From the NCBI GenBank assembly GCA_030430845.1, contig JAUIKE010000004.1, forward strand, positions 35,548-99,547: a stretch of DNA of 64,000 bases, given 5' to 3'. The DNA is from Bacteroidia bacterium. Its GTDB lineage: Bacteria; Bacteroidota; Bacteroidia; Chitinophagales; Saprospiraceae. Shown piece after piece: positions 1-8,822 of the stretch. The notes under the pieces were generated by a model that was not told the DNA's origin, did no database searches, and saw nothing but the letters and a program-made list of their open reading frames with translations. The first letter of the stretch is position 1; each line of letters starts with the position of its first letter. Position numbers and translations under genes: made by a program.

Positions 1-935
1 TTAATAAGGACCATAAGTAAAACGTCTCCCAGATCTTTTGACAGTATTTCTGCCTGCTTTGTAAGTTCCAGTGCCTCTGGATATTCTGCTTTGCCCTCCT
101 TTATCGTCGCCATATTGATCAGATGTCTCATGGCGGATTGTTTATTGTTAAGCTTTTGTGCCAAGGCATACGCTTTTTCAAAGTTCTGGAGCGCTTTGTC
201 ATAAAAAAGGTGGACGCTGTCTTTATAAAGTTGAGCGCCTGCTGAAATAGTGTCAGCAATGTAAGCATAGCTTTCAGCCAGCGCCTTAAGGTTCAGCCCC
301 TGATTATTAAGGGCGAACATGCGTGGCTGGTCTTGCTTTAGGGCTTCTGCAATTTGCAGGGCCTTGTTCGTATATTCTTCTGCTTTATCCGGCTGTCCGA
401 GCCTCCAGAATGCGTCTCCGAGGTTAATATAGGGGTTGGTCAAATTAGAAGAGTCCTTCAGCTTTTCCCAGGTTTCTAAAGCACTTAGATAATACTGGAC
501 GGCCTGGTTGTAATCCGCTTTATTCACGGCTACGGCCCCCAGCTTATTATTGGCATAAGCAACTTGCCCCTCATCTTCCAGCGACTGATAGATGGCCCTG
601 CCCTCCAGTATTAACTCTTCTCCCTTTGGGATGTCTCCAAAAATCCGGTAGGTATCTCCCAGCTCAAGCAAAGCCTTAGCATGGATCCCCCGGTCATCAT
701 GGTCTTTGCTGATTTCAACGGAACGGACTCCCAAAATCACAGAGCTGTCCTCATTCGTAAAGCTGTAAGAAATACTCAATTGAATGAGTGTATCCACTTG
801 TCGGGAGTTCGGGTTTTCAATTGCCATCGCCCGCAAAAAATTCTGAGGCGTAGCTTGAAGGTTAATAGGCCCCGATGGGTCAGACTGTGCCTGAAGAGAT
901 ATGGCAAAGAACAGAAAAACAATATAGAGTCTCAT
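1..935 (-). CDS. TPR-repeat secreted protein, C-terminus beyond window
   Basis: An open frame on the minus strand starts at the ATG at 933-935 and runs off the left edge after 311 codons with no stop. The N-terminus (MRLYIVFLFFAISLQAQ) is a clear signal peptide. After about 90 residues the protein turns into alpha-helical repeats with TPR character, for example AYANNKLGAVAVNKADYNQA, YINLGDAFWRLGQPDKAEEY and a third unit with LQNFEKAYALAQKLNNKQSA. In Bacteroidota this layout (signal peptide, TPR array) is usual for the sensor half of TPR histidine kinases or TPR/LuxR-type regulators, but the distinguishing C-terminal part is missing here. Function is therefore inferred only as a TPR scaffold or sensor; the frame itself is strongly supported. 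Confidence 0.85.
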   Translation of the reverse strand, partial: MRLYIVFLFFAISLQAQSDPSGPINLQATPQNFLRAMAIENPNSRQVDTLIQLSISYSFTNEDSSVILGVRSVEISKDHDDRGIHAKALLELGDTYRIFGDIPKGEELILEGRAIYQSLEDEGQVAYANNKLGAVAVNKADYNQAVQYYLSALETWEKLKDSSNLTNPYINLGDAFWRLGQPDKAEEYTNKALQIAEALKQDQPRMFALNNQGLNLKALAESYAYIADTISAGAQLYKDSVHLFYDKALQNFEKAYALAQKLNNKQSAMRHLINMATIKEGKAEYPEALELTKQAEILSKDLGDVLLMVLI

Positions 936-1023
936 GTTAAGAGTTTTTCAATGGGTTAGATATTTTCTAAGCTACGAAAAAAATATCGAGCTATTTTAAA
1001 ATACCTACCCATCAAAAATGTAA

Positions 1024-1470
1024 TCATTGACCTATGGAAAAATTAATAGGCACATACACTGTGCTGGCTCCGAAATAATTTTCCCCCTTAATGTGAATGG
1101 TTTTAATCGATTGCATCGCAGTAAGGGTAACTTTGTCAAAGTATGTATTGACACTCTTGGCTATGTTGACCTCATTGATTGTTCCTTTCGGGCCAATGTT
1201 TACTTTCAGCACAACCTGACCCTCCAAGCCGTTTTCGAGCATTGTTTCGGGGTAGATCAGATTGTTCGCCAGGCGTTTTTTGATCTGGTCAACAGCGGTT
1301 TTGCTGTGTTCGAGAGAAAGAGCATTCTTTGGATTGTTTTTTTTATCAGTTGATAGGTTTTTTTCGATGGCCGTCTGATCAATTTTTGCAACTACTTGAG
1401 AAGATTGTCCAAAGCTGATGTGAGCAACCAAAACGAGGGTGAAAATGGAGGTGATGCGGAAAGTTTTCAT
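1024..1470 (-). CDS. TonB C-terminal domain-like periplasmic protein
   Basis: 148 residues from the ATG at 1468-1470; a TTG two codons upstream is possible but less likely. The N-terminus MKTFRITSIFTLVLVAHISFG is a signal peptide. The C-terminal 80 residues have the TonB-C pattern: VDQIKKRLANNLIYPETMLE, then LEGQVVLKVNIGPKGTI, then an alternating strand near the end (STVYVPINFSIGQ). There is no proline-rich linker or N-terminal membrane anchor typical of true TonB, so this is more likely one of the many secreted TonB-C-like proteins of Bacteroidota than an energy transducer. A promoter-like TACCTTTG lies about 35 bp upstream. Confidence 0.8.
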   Translation of the reverse strand: MKTFRITSIFTLVLVAHISFGQSSQVVAKIDQTAIEKNLSTDKKNNPKNALSLEHSKTAVDQIKKRLANNLIYPETMLENGLEGQVVLKVNIGPKGTINEVNIAKSVNTYFDKVTLTAMQSIKTIHIKGENYFGASTVYVPINFSIGQ

Positions 1471-1502
1471 GATCAATTATTTTTTATGGTTTTGATATGA
1501 TA

Positions 1503-1510
1503 CAAAGGTA
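1503..1510 (-). promoter_or_regulatory. Bacteroidota-type -7 promoter element (TACCTTTG)
   Basis: On the minus strand this reads TACCTTTG, an exact match to the Bacteroidota TAnnTTTG -7 consensus, and would place transcription start about 25 nt before the ATG at 1470. No good TTTG -33 box is visible at the usual distance, so the call rests on one element and its position. Confidence 0.4.
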
Positions 1511-1723
1511 TTTGCCTTTGAGTGGGTAAGACATAGGGGCAGGGGTGGGAATTGACTAGGGTCTGGGCCCTATTTCCGCTCCGGCGGCGGGTAAACCCCT
1601 GCTGGATAGGCTTGCAAAACCCCATACGGGCAAGCTTGCAAAACCTTGCAAAAGCGGACAAAAGCGGACATTGGATGGCAGGTGTGGGGGAAAACTTGTA
1701 ACTTTGTCTGAGCAAAAAAAGTC

Positions 1724-1762
1724 GGTAGTGACCTGGTGACTCCAAGTCACCAGGTCACTACC
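1724..1762. repeat. Perfect 18-bp inverted repeat
   Basis: Arms 1724-1741 and 1745-1762 (GGTAGTGACCTGGTGACT and its exact complement) are separated by the 3-nt loop CCA. It sits upstream of two divergent genes rather than at a gene end, so it may mark the end of a lost gene or act as a binding site. Confidence 0.7.
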
Positions 1763-1864
1763 GCCCCGTCCCTCACTCCAATATTCCTGGACTCCAATAT
1801 CATTGCATTTTGTTAACTTTCGTAATAAAAATCCACAATCCCACAATCCTACAATCCTCCACCC

Positions 1865-2812
1865 ATGCCCAAACTCATCGACCGGCCTACCATCCAACAG
1901 CTCATCCAACAAGCCGATATCAATGACCTGCTCCGATATATCGAAGAGGCCTTCATCGCCTATTCTTCGCAAAAAGCCGTTGTTCCACCCGTCGGGACCC
2001 TTACCTTTGATGATCCGCCAGGAGATGTACACATCAAATATGGCTACATCCGGCAGGACGATTACTACGTCATCAAAATAGCCTCGGGCTTTTATGAAAA
2101 TCCTGCTCTTGGCCTGTCCTCTAGCAATGGCCTGAACCTGGTGTTTAATCAAAAAACAGGTGTTTTAGAATCGATCTTACTGGACGAGGGCTACCTGACA
2201 GATGTACGCACCGCCCTGGCTGGCGCAGTCGTGGCGAAGCATCTGGTACCCAAAAAAGTTTCGGCCATCGGTATTATCGGTACGGGTATCCAGGCACGTT
2301 TGCAGTTGCATTACCTAAAAGAAGTGGTGGACTGCAAAGAAGTGTTCGTCTGGGGCCGTTCTCCCAAACACGCACAGGCCTACAAAGAGGAAATGAGCCA
2401 ACATGGTTTTACAGTTCATATGGCATCTACTACTCAGGAACTCGCCAGGGCTTGTAATCTGATCGTTACCTGCACTCCGTCCACTACTCCCTTGCTGTAT
2501 GCAGATCAATTACAGGAAAATACCCTAATTACCGCCATGGGAGCAGATACACTCGGCAAGCAGGAACTGGATGTCAAAATTCTGCAAAAAGCAAATTTGA
2601 TCGTGATGGACAGCAGCTCCCAATGCCAGGAGCACGGCGAAATCCACAAGGCCTTTAAAAATGGTTTGTTGAAGGATAAAAAAATGATCGAACTCGGTGA
2701 TTGGATCATGTCACCCGAACGAAGCCTCTCCAGGGGGCTCGTAGTGGTCGATCTAACTGGTATCGCTACGCAGGATGTTCAGATATCAAAATTTGTACTG
2801 GATCATTTGTAG
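1865..2812 (+). CDS. Ornithine cyclodeaminase / mu-crystallin family oxidoreductase
   Basis: 315 residues, the normal length for the OCD/mu-crystallin family (ornithine cyclodeaminase, alanine dehydrogenase of the archaeal type, lysine cyclodeaminase, ketimine reductases). Visible family signatures are a substrate-side lysine in VIKIASGFYEN (about residue 71), the RTALAGA segment (115-121) and a Rossmann dinucleotide-binding motif GIIGTGIQAR (136-145). The later MGADTLGKQELD segment (about 225) also fits. The family makes or reduces cyclic imines or amino acids using NAD(P)H, but the substrate cannot be read from sequence. It stands alone upstream of an unrelated hypothetical gene, so context gives no substrate either. 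Confidence 0.88.
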   Translation: MPKLIDRPTIQQLIQQADINDLLRYIEEAFIAYSSQKAVVPPVGTLTFDDPPGDVHIKYGYIRQDDYYVIKIASGFYENPALGLSSSNGLNLVFNQKTGVLESILLDEGYLTDVRTALAGAVVAKHLVPKKVSAIGIIGTGIQARLQLHYLKEVVDCKEVFVWGRSPKHAQAYKEEMSQHGFTVHMASTTQELARACNLIVTCTPSTTPLLYADQLQENTLITAMGADTLGKQELDVKILQKANLIVMDSSSQCQEHGEIHKAFKNGLLKDKKMIELGDWIMSPERSLSRGLVVVDLTGIATQDVQISKFVLDHL

Positions 2813-2838
2813 AAAAAAGAAAGGCTTTCTTACATTTG
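2806..2838 (+). promoter_or_regulatory. Bacteroidota promoter: TTTG -33 and TACATTTG -7
   Basis: TTTG at 2806-2809 and TACATTTG at 2831-2838 are separated by 21 bp, within the range for the Bacteroidota TTTG/TAnnTTTG promoter. Transcription would start near 2844, about 22 nt before the ATG at 2866. The -33 box overlaps the final codons of the preceding gene, so the next gene is likely transcribed on its own. Confidence 0.55.
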
Positions 2839-2865
2839 GATGCACACTTAATGAAGTAAAGTCTT

Positions 2866-3417
2866 ATGGCAAAGTTCAAATTCAAATGGAATTCCGAAAA
2901 ATTAGTCAGCCTTTCGGCTATGAGCATTAGCTTAATTACCCTCCTAATTTTTATCTACCAAACGAACCTGATGCGCAAACAGAATGAACTGTCGATCATG
3001 CCTTATCTGGGACTTTCCACTACAAACGATTCCGGCACTTTTACTTTTGAATTGAACCTCCTGAACCATGGAGTAGGGCCCGCTATTATTGAATCCGTAA
3101 CGATGGAATATCAAGACCAGAAATATGATCTGAGAGAATTTGAAAATTCTGTGTATAACTTTCTGAAATCCAAACGCCCGGCACTGGACAGCATATACAC
3201 TATATCTGTCTCTACTTTAGATAGAGGAATGGCCATTCCTGCTAATACCAGCTACAATATTTTTAGCACCCGAAACTCTCCGCAAGGATATCAATTGATT
3301 ATGGAGGGTCTGAATGATCTCCTGCAGACAGGGCTCAAATATGAAATCGTTTACAAGAACATAAACGGAGATCTTTGGAAACTCTTTAATGATTCAGAAG
3401 GGCCGATAAAACTTTGA
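2866..3417 (+). CDS. Hypothetical protein with one N-terminal membrane segment
   Basis: 183 residues. A single hydrophobic helix lies at about residues 16-33 (AMSISLITLLIFIYQTNL), preceded by a lysine-rich cytoplasmic start and followed by RKQNEL, which fits a type II anchor. The rest looks like a mainly beta extracytoplasmic domain (FTFELNLLNHGVGPAIIESV). Small membrane-anchored proteins of this build are common in Bacteroidota genomes without a known role. It has its own promoter-like sequence, and its stop codon TGA, followed directly by an in-frame TAA, lies at the foot of the palindrome at 3417-3450. Confidence 0.7.
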   Translation: MAKFKFKWNSEKLVSLSAMSISLITLLIFIYQTNLMRKQNELSIMPYLGLSTTNDSGTFTFELNLLNHGVGPAIIESVTMEYQDQKYDLREFENSVYNFLKSKRPALDSIYTISVSTLDRGMAIPANTSYNIFSTRNSPQGYQLIMEGLNDLLQTGLKYEIVYKNINGDLWKLFNDSEGPIKL

Positions 3418-3450
3418 TAAGGTATTTGGCCAGATGGCCAAATACCTTAT
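3417..3450. terminator. Bidirectional palindromic terminator between convergent genes
   Basis: Arms 3417-3432 and 3435-3450 (16 bp, perfect) with a 2-nt loop GA. The palindrome spans the whole gap and takes in the last base of the plus gene stop and the entire TAA stop (3447-3449) of the minus gene. Confidence 0.75.
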
Positions 3451-6400
3451 TGCGCTTTCCCATATCCACCCCCTCCTGGTGTTTTTACCAATATTTTCTC
3501 TCCTTTTTTCACGGCCCGGCTATCCACTCCTTGTAACTTCTCCTTTTTTCCATCCGATTTTATCAAATACTGTTCCCCTACTTTCCCCGGCTGCCCCCCT
3601 TGCATTCCAAATGGAGGTACTACCCGATGCTGACTGAGAATGGTCAATTCCAGATCTTCCAAAAATTCAATTTCGCGGACTATACCGTCGCCGCCTCTCC
3701 ACTTCCCTTCTCCTCCGGAGTTTTCTCTTAAACCAAAATGGTGCAGGCGGACCGGAAATTTACGCTCCATCTCCTCGGGGTCGGTAATGCGCGTGTTGGT
3801 CATGTGCTGGTGCACGCCGGAGCGTCCGTCAAATCCGGGCCCCGCTCCGACACCTCCGCAAATGGTCTCATAATAGCCGAAGGTGGCATTGCCAAATAGT
3901 AAATTGTTCATTGTACCCTGGCTACAAGCGGCTAAACCCAGGGCTTTGATTAAGGTATCGACGAGTCGTTGGCTGACCTCTGTGTTGCCGCCCACTACAG
4001 CCGGACATTTATCCGGATCATCTGCAAAGGAGGGGTGTAAAAAACTATTGGGTAAAACGATATCTACCTTTTCCATCAAGCCTTCGTTCAAAGGAATATT
4101 TTGCCCGCACCAGAGGCGCAAAATATAGATCACGGCACTGTAAACGATCGAAATATTGGCATTCAAATTATAAGGATGCGGCCCGGAAGTGCCTTCAAAG
4201 TCAAACTGTATTTTTCCATCTTGAACGCGGATCTTTACACAAATTTTATGGCCGTCATCCAGTTTTTCTGATGCAGAAAAAACGGCTCCATTATGCTGCT
4301 GCAAAATTCGCTGAATGGCATCGGCAGATACCTGCTTGATCTGCCCCATGTAATGGCGTACCTTTTCCAGGCCAAACTGCCTGACGAGCTTTTTTAAGGC
4401 TTGTTCGCCTGAGCGAAGAGAGGCCAGGGCGGCATTGATATCGGCCAGGTTGGCCTCGACAGCCCGACTCGGAAAAGGCGACTGCTCAAGCTGTTCGCGT
4501 AGCAATGTCCAATTCGTTTGCCTACTCTCAACGGCGTACATAGGCAAAAAAGCCACACCTTCTTCTGCCAGCGACTGGGCATCGGGCGGCATAGAACCGG
4601 GCCGCTTCCCGCCTACCTCAGCATGATGTGCCCGGTTGGCCACATAGCCGATCAGCTCATCATCATCTGTAAACACACCGCTGATCAGGGTAATATCCGG
4701 CAAGTGAGAGCCGCCGAACTTGGGGTGGTTCGTAATAATGACATCGCCAGGCCGAAAGGGTAATCGCTCCCTTACCAGCCGGGTACAAATGCCCAGGCTG
4801 CCCAAGTGTACCGGAATGTGCGGGGCATTAACCAAGAGTTCAGCATCCGGAGTCAATAAAGCACAGGAAAAATCCAGTCTTTCCTTCACATTAACAGAAA
4901 AAGCCGTGCGCTGCAACTGCGCTCCCATCTCTTCGGCAATGGCCATAAAACGATTGGTGAATAGTTCGATCTCCACGGCTTCTTTGTAAGTTTTGGCTTC
5001 TTGCTCCGTTTGGCGGGGCTGATAATCGAGACGCAGATCCTTATTCGGACAAAAAGTGGCCAGCCAGTCGGTTTCCAGGTATACCGTCGCATGATTGTTT
5101 AGCAGCAGGGCCGGGCCTTTGACTTGCATGCCAGGCTCCAGATCGCCCCAGCGATAGGCAGGGATGGCTGCTTCCTTGCCGGCAGTTGGCTTCAGAATAT
5201 GTTGCGGACTGGCTTTTTGGCCATTTTTTGTTAGGGAAAATGACTGTACCTCGTTTTGCCGAGTGCCGGAAGTTACCTTGATGCTTTCTACTTCTATGCT
5301 GGCTTGCTCGGGATAATAACCGAATAGTTGCTGGTATTTTTCCTGAAATCCCTGTTCCAGGTCCTCTACTTTCATCCAGTCGATCTCGATGGTGTTTTCC
5401 TGGCCCTCGAGCCTCAGATAAATAAACTGTGTCAATACCTCTACGTGATGAGTGGAATAACCGGCGCTCATCAAGGCATCGATGCTTTGACTGGCCAGCT
5501 CTCCTACTGTGAAGGGCAACTCGCTCTGATAGTTAGACAAAGGCTGTAAGATCTGTCGCTCCGACATTCTTTCTACCCGTGCATTTCCTATACCATAAGC
5601 ACTGAGTAAGCCGCCGTCAAATGGGACGATCACCTTGGGCGTGTGGAGTATTTCGGCAATTTTACAACAATGCTGTCCGCCGGCCCCGCCAAAGGCAACC
5701 AGGGCATAGTCAGTCGGGTCAAAGCCTTTGCTGACCGAAATGCGGCGGATGGCTTCAGCCATTTTTTCGTTGGCAATACGCTCCAGGCCGGTAGTCAGGT
5801 CCTGGAGGCTATAGCGCTCGCCGGTTTCTAGTTCGATTTCTTCGATCAGTTTGAGGGCTGCTTTTTTCGAGGCCTCCAGGTCAATGGGAATACCCATGCT
5901 GGAAGGATCCATTTTACCCATCAGAAGATTGATGTCGGTGATCGTTAAGGGGCCTCCGGCGCCGTAGCAGGCCGGGCCGGGAAAAGCACCGGCGCTTTCG
6001 GGACCTACTTGTAATTTGCCGTGCTGGAAATAGCAGATAGAACCGCCGCCGGCTGCCACCGTTTCGATCGATAGGGTAGGGCTGAGCATCTCGATGCGGT
6101 CGATGTTGGAGATGTATTCGTAATCGTACTGTCCGTCGTAACGGGCCGTGTCAGTACTGGTGCCGCCCATGTCGAAGGTGAGGATATGTTCTTGCTGATG
6201 CTGTCTTGCAATGATGGAGGCTCCCACCACACCCCCGGCCGGCCCGCTCAGCAGGCTGTCCTTGGCATGAAACTGCCCGGCATGGATGAGCCCGCCTGCG
6301 CTGGTCATGACCAGCATGGACTGCTCCTCTTCGTCCGATAGGTGCTTGCGGATGTTGTTCAGGTACTCTTCAATGATGGGCGTTAAATAGGCATTCACCA

Positions 6401-7238
6401 CGGCCGTCTGTGTTCTGGGAACCAGCTTGATGGAGGGTGACAATTCATGAGAAAGGCTGATGTATTGGAAGCCGGCATGGCTTAGCTCTTGTTTCAGAAG
6501 CAATTCGTGTTCCGGGTTTTTATAAGCATGTATAAAAGAAACGGCAATGGCATCTACATTCGCTTGCCGGACTTGTTCTATGATGCGTTCAATCTCATTT
6601 TTTTCTAAGGCATGCAAAATCTGGCCACCTGCATCCATCCTTTCCGCGACTTCTATCACGGTATGGGTCAGAATGGGCGGCTCAGGAACATCCAGTTGAA
6701 AGAGGTTGGGGCGCTGCTGATTGCCGATATAGAGGAGGTCTCTGAATCCTTGGGTGATGAGCAGGGCTACTTTGGCTCCTTTTCGCTCCAACAGTGCATT
6801 GGTGCCTTTGGTGGAGCCTAAGCGGAGTTCCATCGGTGGTAGTTTTTCCTTCAATGGAGTTTGGGTGATCATGCGGGCTCCCAGTACGGGAGCTTCTTCA
6901 AAAGCAGTGAGTTCAAAATCGACAGCTTGTTCGAAAGGGATTTCCTGGTTGAGCCAAATGAGATTATTCTGTAGGTCGGTTTTTTGGATAAAAAGCGGTT
7001 GGCGGCTTTTTTCATCTTCTTGTAAAAAACGAAAAGTATAGCCTTCAAAAATATCTTTTTCGACCGGCCAGGAATGCCTGATCCGGAAACAGGCCGGGCT
7101 TACCTTTTCGGTCAGTTGGGCGCGTACATTACCGGAGCTCAGGACCTTGGCTCTTTTGATTTCTCCTTCGGGGCTATAAGCAATACAATCGGTAAAAGTT
7201 CCTCCCGTATCGATCCAGATGTTCCACTTTTTTGTCAT
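3447..7238 (-). CDS. Hydantoinase/5-oxoprolinase, fused HyuA-HyuB
   Basis: 1263 residues, matching the length of eukaryotic-type 5-oxoprolinase, in which HyuA- and HyuB-like halves are one chain. The HyuA half begins with the ATP-binding IDTGGTFTD motif (residues 9-17) and continues with LRLGSTKGTNALLERKGAK, GPAGGVVGA and FDMGGTSTD. The HyuB half starts around residue 750 (TNRFMAIAEEMGAQLQRTA) and ends with the glycine-rich KTPGGGGYG. The family hydrolyses 5-oxoproline to glutamate with ATP, or related hydantoins or N-methylhydantoins; 5-oxoproline is the most likely substrate for a fused protein but this is inference. A single-gene unit, convergent with its left neighbour. Confidence 0.92.
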   Translation of the reverse strand: MTKKWNIWIDTGGTFTDCIAYSPEGEIKRAKVLSSGNVRAQLTEKVSPACFRIRHSWPVEKDIFEGYTFRFLQEDEKSRQPLFIQKTDLQNNLIWLNQEIPFEQAVDFELTAFEEAPVLGARMITQTPLKEKLPPMELRLGSTKGTNALLERKGAKVALLITQGFRDLLYIGNQQRPNLFQLDVPEPPILTHTVIEVAERMDAGGQILHALEKNEIERIIEQVRQANVDAIAVSFIHAYKNPEHELLLKQELSHAGFQYISLSHELSPSIKLVPRTQTAVVNAYLTPIIEEYLNNIRKHLSDEEEQSMLVMTSAGGLIHAGQFHAKDSLLSGPAGGVVGASIIARQHQQEHILTFDMGGTSTDTARYDGQYDYEYISNIDRIEMLSPTLSIETVAAGGGSICYFQHGKLQVGPESAGAFPGPACYGAGGPLTITDINLLMGKMDPSSMGIPIDLEASKKAALKLIEEIELETGERYSLQDLTTGLERIANEKMAEAIRRISVSKGFDPTDYALVAFGGAGGQHCCKIAEILHTPKVIVPFDGGLLSAYGIGNARVERMSERQILQPLSNYQSELPFTVGELASQSIDALMSAGYSTHHVEVLTQFIYLRLEGQENTIEIDWMKVEDLEQGFQEKYQQLFGYYPEQASIEVESIKVTSGTRQNEVQSFSLTKNGQKASPQHILKPTAGKEAAIPAYRWGDLEPGMQVKGPALLLNNHATVYLETDWLATFCPNKDLRLDYQPRQTEQEAKTYKEAVEIELFTNRFMAIAEEMGAQLQRTAFSVNVKERLDFSCALLTPDAELLVNAPHIPVHLGSLGICTRLVRERLPFRPGDVIITNHPKFGGSHLPDITLISGVFTDDDELIGYVANRAHHAEVGGKRPGSMPPDAQSLAEEGVAFLPMYAVESRQTNWTLLREQLEQSPFPSRAVEANLADINAALASLRSGEQALKKLVRQFGLEKVRHYMGQIKQVSADAIQRILQQHNGAVFSASEKLDDGHKICVKIRVQDGKIQFDFEGTSGPHPYNLNANISIVYSAVIYILRLWCGQNIPLNEGLMEKVDIVLPNSFLHPSFADDPDKCPAVVGGNTEVSQRLVDTLIKALGLAACSQGTMNNLLFGNATFGYYETICGGVGAGPGFDGRSGVHQHMTNTRITDPEEMERKFPVRLHHFGLRENSGGEGKWRGGDGIVREIEFLEDLELTILSQHRVVPPFGMQGGQPGKVGEQYLIKSDGKKEKLQGVDSRAVKKGEKILVKTPGGGGYGKAQ

Positions 7239-7240
7239 GT

Positions 7241-7270
7241 TGATTCGTGTAAATAGATAATGTATATTTG
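7241..7270 (+). promoter_or_regulatory. Candidate plus-strand promoter upstream of a hairpin-rich leader
   Basis: TTG at 7241-7243, then exactly 19 bp, then TATATTTG at 7263-7270, which matches the Bacteroidota -7 consensus. Transcription would begin near 7276 and read through the hairpins at 7284-7460 before reaching the ATG at 7498. The gene for which it would be the promoter is about 220 nt downstream, unusually far. Confidence 0.4.
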
Positions 7271-7354
7271 TTTTTGTGTGAGGGGCTGTTTCATAACTCC
7301 TTCGTCGTTATTCTCCTGACAGTTATCGTCAGGATTCGACGCCCCATAAAGTTT

Positions 7355-7413
7355 TTTTAGGAGGTGTTTTTTAGAGAAAAACATAGTTTTTCTCTAAAAA
7401 ACACCTCCTAAAA
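7355..7413. terminator. Perfect 28-bp hairpin with ATA loop
   Basis: Arms 7355-7382 and 7386-7413 are exactly complementary and separated by ATA. It lies in the divergent region between the oxoprolinase start and the TPR gene start, so it is not at the end of any gene seen here. It could terminate an upstream plus-strand leader or be a remnant of a lost gene end. Confidence 0.65.
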
Positions 7414-7424
7414 GAATATTATTG

Positions 7425-7459
7425 GCTGTCGAAAAAGGCCGTAGGTCTTTTGAGACAGC
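7425..7459. repeat. Dispersed hairpin repeat, copy 1 (conserved-core family)
   Basis: A 35-bp sequence, GCTGTC / AAAAAGGCCGTAGGTCTTTT / GAGACAGC, identical to 22284-22318. The ends are complementary, forming a stem around a conserved core. A degenerate copy in opposite orientation can be read at about 7276-7310. Confidence 0.7.
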
Positions 7460-7497
7460 CTCTACACAAAAAAGTAAGTTAAGAAAGTAAGTTAATT

Positions 7498-8352
7498 ATG
7501 GACACTCCTCCTCTCGAAATAAGGCAATTATACGAGCAGGCACTGGCGTACGACCAGGCCGGAGATGTCTATACTGCCGTAAAATTATACAAAAAAGCGA
7601 CTAAATCCTGCCCCCTGTGGTTCCCTCCTTTTGAACGTCTTGGCTTAATTTACAAGAATCGCCAGGATTGGAAGGGTTCGCTTTACTACAATAAAAAGGC
7701 GGTTTCCTTAAATCCGGCTAACCAAAATGCCTGGTGGGACCTTGGTATAGCAGCTACCGCTCTGAAAAGATGGCGCCTGGCTCGCAATGTCTGGTCCAAA
7801 TTTGGGGTGCTCAAAAAAGAAGCAAAGGAAAGAGGCAAAGCTTCGGTCCGCCTTAAAGTCGGCCGGCAATTCGAGATCGTGGAAGTCCAACTCCTGGATC
7901 CTGCCCGCGCGATGATCAGCAGCATTCCTTTTCCTAATTCCGACCGCCGTTTTCGCGACATCATTCTATACGATCGCCATATCAGCGGCTATTATCGAAG
8001 TAAGGGGAGCAAGCTTCCAGTTTTTGACGAACTGGGCCTCCACAAACGCTCTGTTTACCAAACCACTTCCTGCTGGCTGCACGAGGTAGGAGAAAGCGAA
8101 GTGAAAAAGCTGGAAGCAATGTGCCGGCAATATAAAATGGGCTTCGAAGTCTGGAGCAATGCTCAACTCAATACCAATTTCGCCCATGCCGGCCAGGTAC
8201 CCGAATATCAAAATTTGGAAGGCCTGAATGTCGATGCGGGCGGTGCCTGGGTAGCTCTGTCCGCCAAATCGATCAAGCAGGTCCGCTCAGTGCTGGATTC
8301 CTGGGAGGTGATTTGCCTGCGGTCGTATTCGGATTTGAAGGTGCATAATTGA
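7498..8352 (+). CDS. TPR-repeat protein with unknown C-terminal domain
   Basis: 284 residues, no signal peptide, so probably cytoplasmic. Three TPR-like units fill residues 1-105: LYEQALAYDQAGDVYTAVKL, PFERLGLIYKNRQDWKGSLY and AWWDLGIAATALKRWRLARN. From about residue 118 the protein changes to a mixed domain that starts VRLKVGRQFEIVEVQLLDPA and contains a conserved-looking tract SCWLHEVGESEVKKLEAMC; this part is not a family I can name. The TPR part suggests protein binding. The gene has a long untranslated leader with several hairpins, which is odd for a small cytoplasmic protein. Confidence 0.75.
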   Translation: MDTPPLEIRQLYEQALAYDQAGDVYTAVKLYKKATKSCPLWFPPFERLGLIYKNRQDWKGSLYYNKKAVSLNPANQNAWWDLGIAATALKRWRLARNVWSKFGVLKKEAKERGKASVRLKVGRQFEIVEVQLLDPARAMISSIPFPNSDRRFRDIILYDRHISGYYRSKGSKLPVFDELGLHKRSVYQTTSCWLHEVGESEVKKLEAMCRQYKMGFEVWSNAQLNTNFAHAGQVPEYQNLEGLNVDAGGAWVALSAKSIKQVRSVLDSWEVICLRSYSDLKVHN

Positions 8353-8375
8353 GAAAGAGTACGTATTAGTGTTGG

Positions 8376-8657
8376 ATGAGTTTCAAAGGACTTAAGTTAA
8401 ACCTTTATTTTTTAAGGCTAGGTAATAAGTATTTTGAAGAATATAAAAATCTATTTACTAAAAAAGAATATTTCGATGAATTAATCAACACCTTTATAAA
8501 TGAAATTGAGCATTATCAGGAACATCAAATCATAAGCGAAACTACAATAGATTTTATTAGAAGTTTGATTCCAATAGAGCCTGAGGGAAAAGATGAAAAA
8601 GGTGGTAGTGGAATTGGCCTCATTGAACCAAACCAAGATATGGGATATTTATTTTAA
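8376..8657 (+). CDS. Small AT-rich hypothetical protein
   Basis: 93 residues from the ATG at 8376, 23 bp after the TPR gene. The frame is rich in Lys, Glu, Ile and Phe, with a helical core (KYFEEYKNLFTKKEYFDELI) and a flexible glycine-rich tail (DEKGGSGIGLIEP). Base composition is clearly more AT-rich than the flanking genes, as in the next two genes, suggesting recent acquisition of this segment. No family recognised; a small toxin, immunity or regulatory protein is possible but unsupported. Confidence 0.5.
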   Translation: MSFKGLKLNLYFLRLGNKYFEEYKNLFTKKEYFDELINTFINEIEHYQEHQIISETTIDFIRSLIPIEPEGKDEKGGSGIGLIEPNQDMGYLF

Positions 8658-8822
8658 AATTATATTATCTATCTAACCAATGCTATTAGTTATGTCCCCT
8701 TGGCCCAGCAAAAGTGAAGGGTTACCATCTATTAATAACACCACCAATAAATTGACGGAACTCCTATTCTTAATTCTTGAACTAATTTGAAAATAAATCT
8801 ATATTAAAGCAAAACAATTCAA

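Larger units (their letters stand above)
1471..1864. other. 394-bp non-coding divergent region
   Basis: Lies between the divergently oriented TonB-C-like gene and the ornithine cyclodeaminase-like gene. It holds a promoter-like site at 1503-1510, short iterations of GCTTGCAAAACC and GCGGACAAAA between about 1610 and 1670, and a perfect hairpin at 1724-1762. A 198-codon minus frame starting at 2152 crosses it but is antisense to a conserved gene and is not believed. Confidence 0.6.

Noticed and set aside
681..959. 92-codon plus-strand frame
   Set aside because: Antisense to the signal-peptide end of the TPR gene, which has clear codon-level repeat structure.
1556..2152. 198-codon minus-strand frame
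   Set aside because: Antisense to the conserved ornithine cyclodeaminase-like gene and extends into a hairpin-rich spacer; no family likeness.
5328..5549. Several 60-90-codon frames inside the oxoprolinase gene (both strands)
   Set aside because: Shadows of a long, well-conserved gene.
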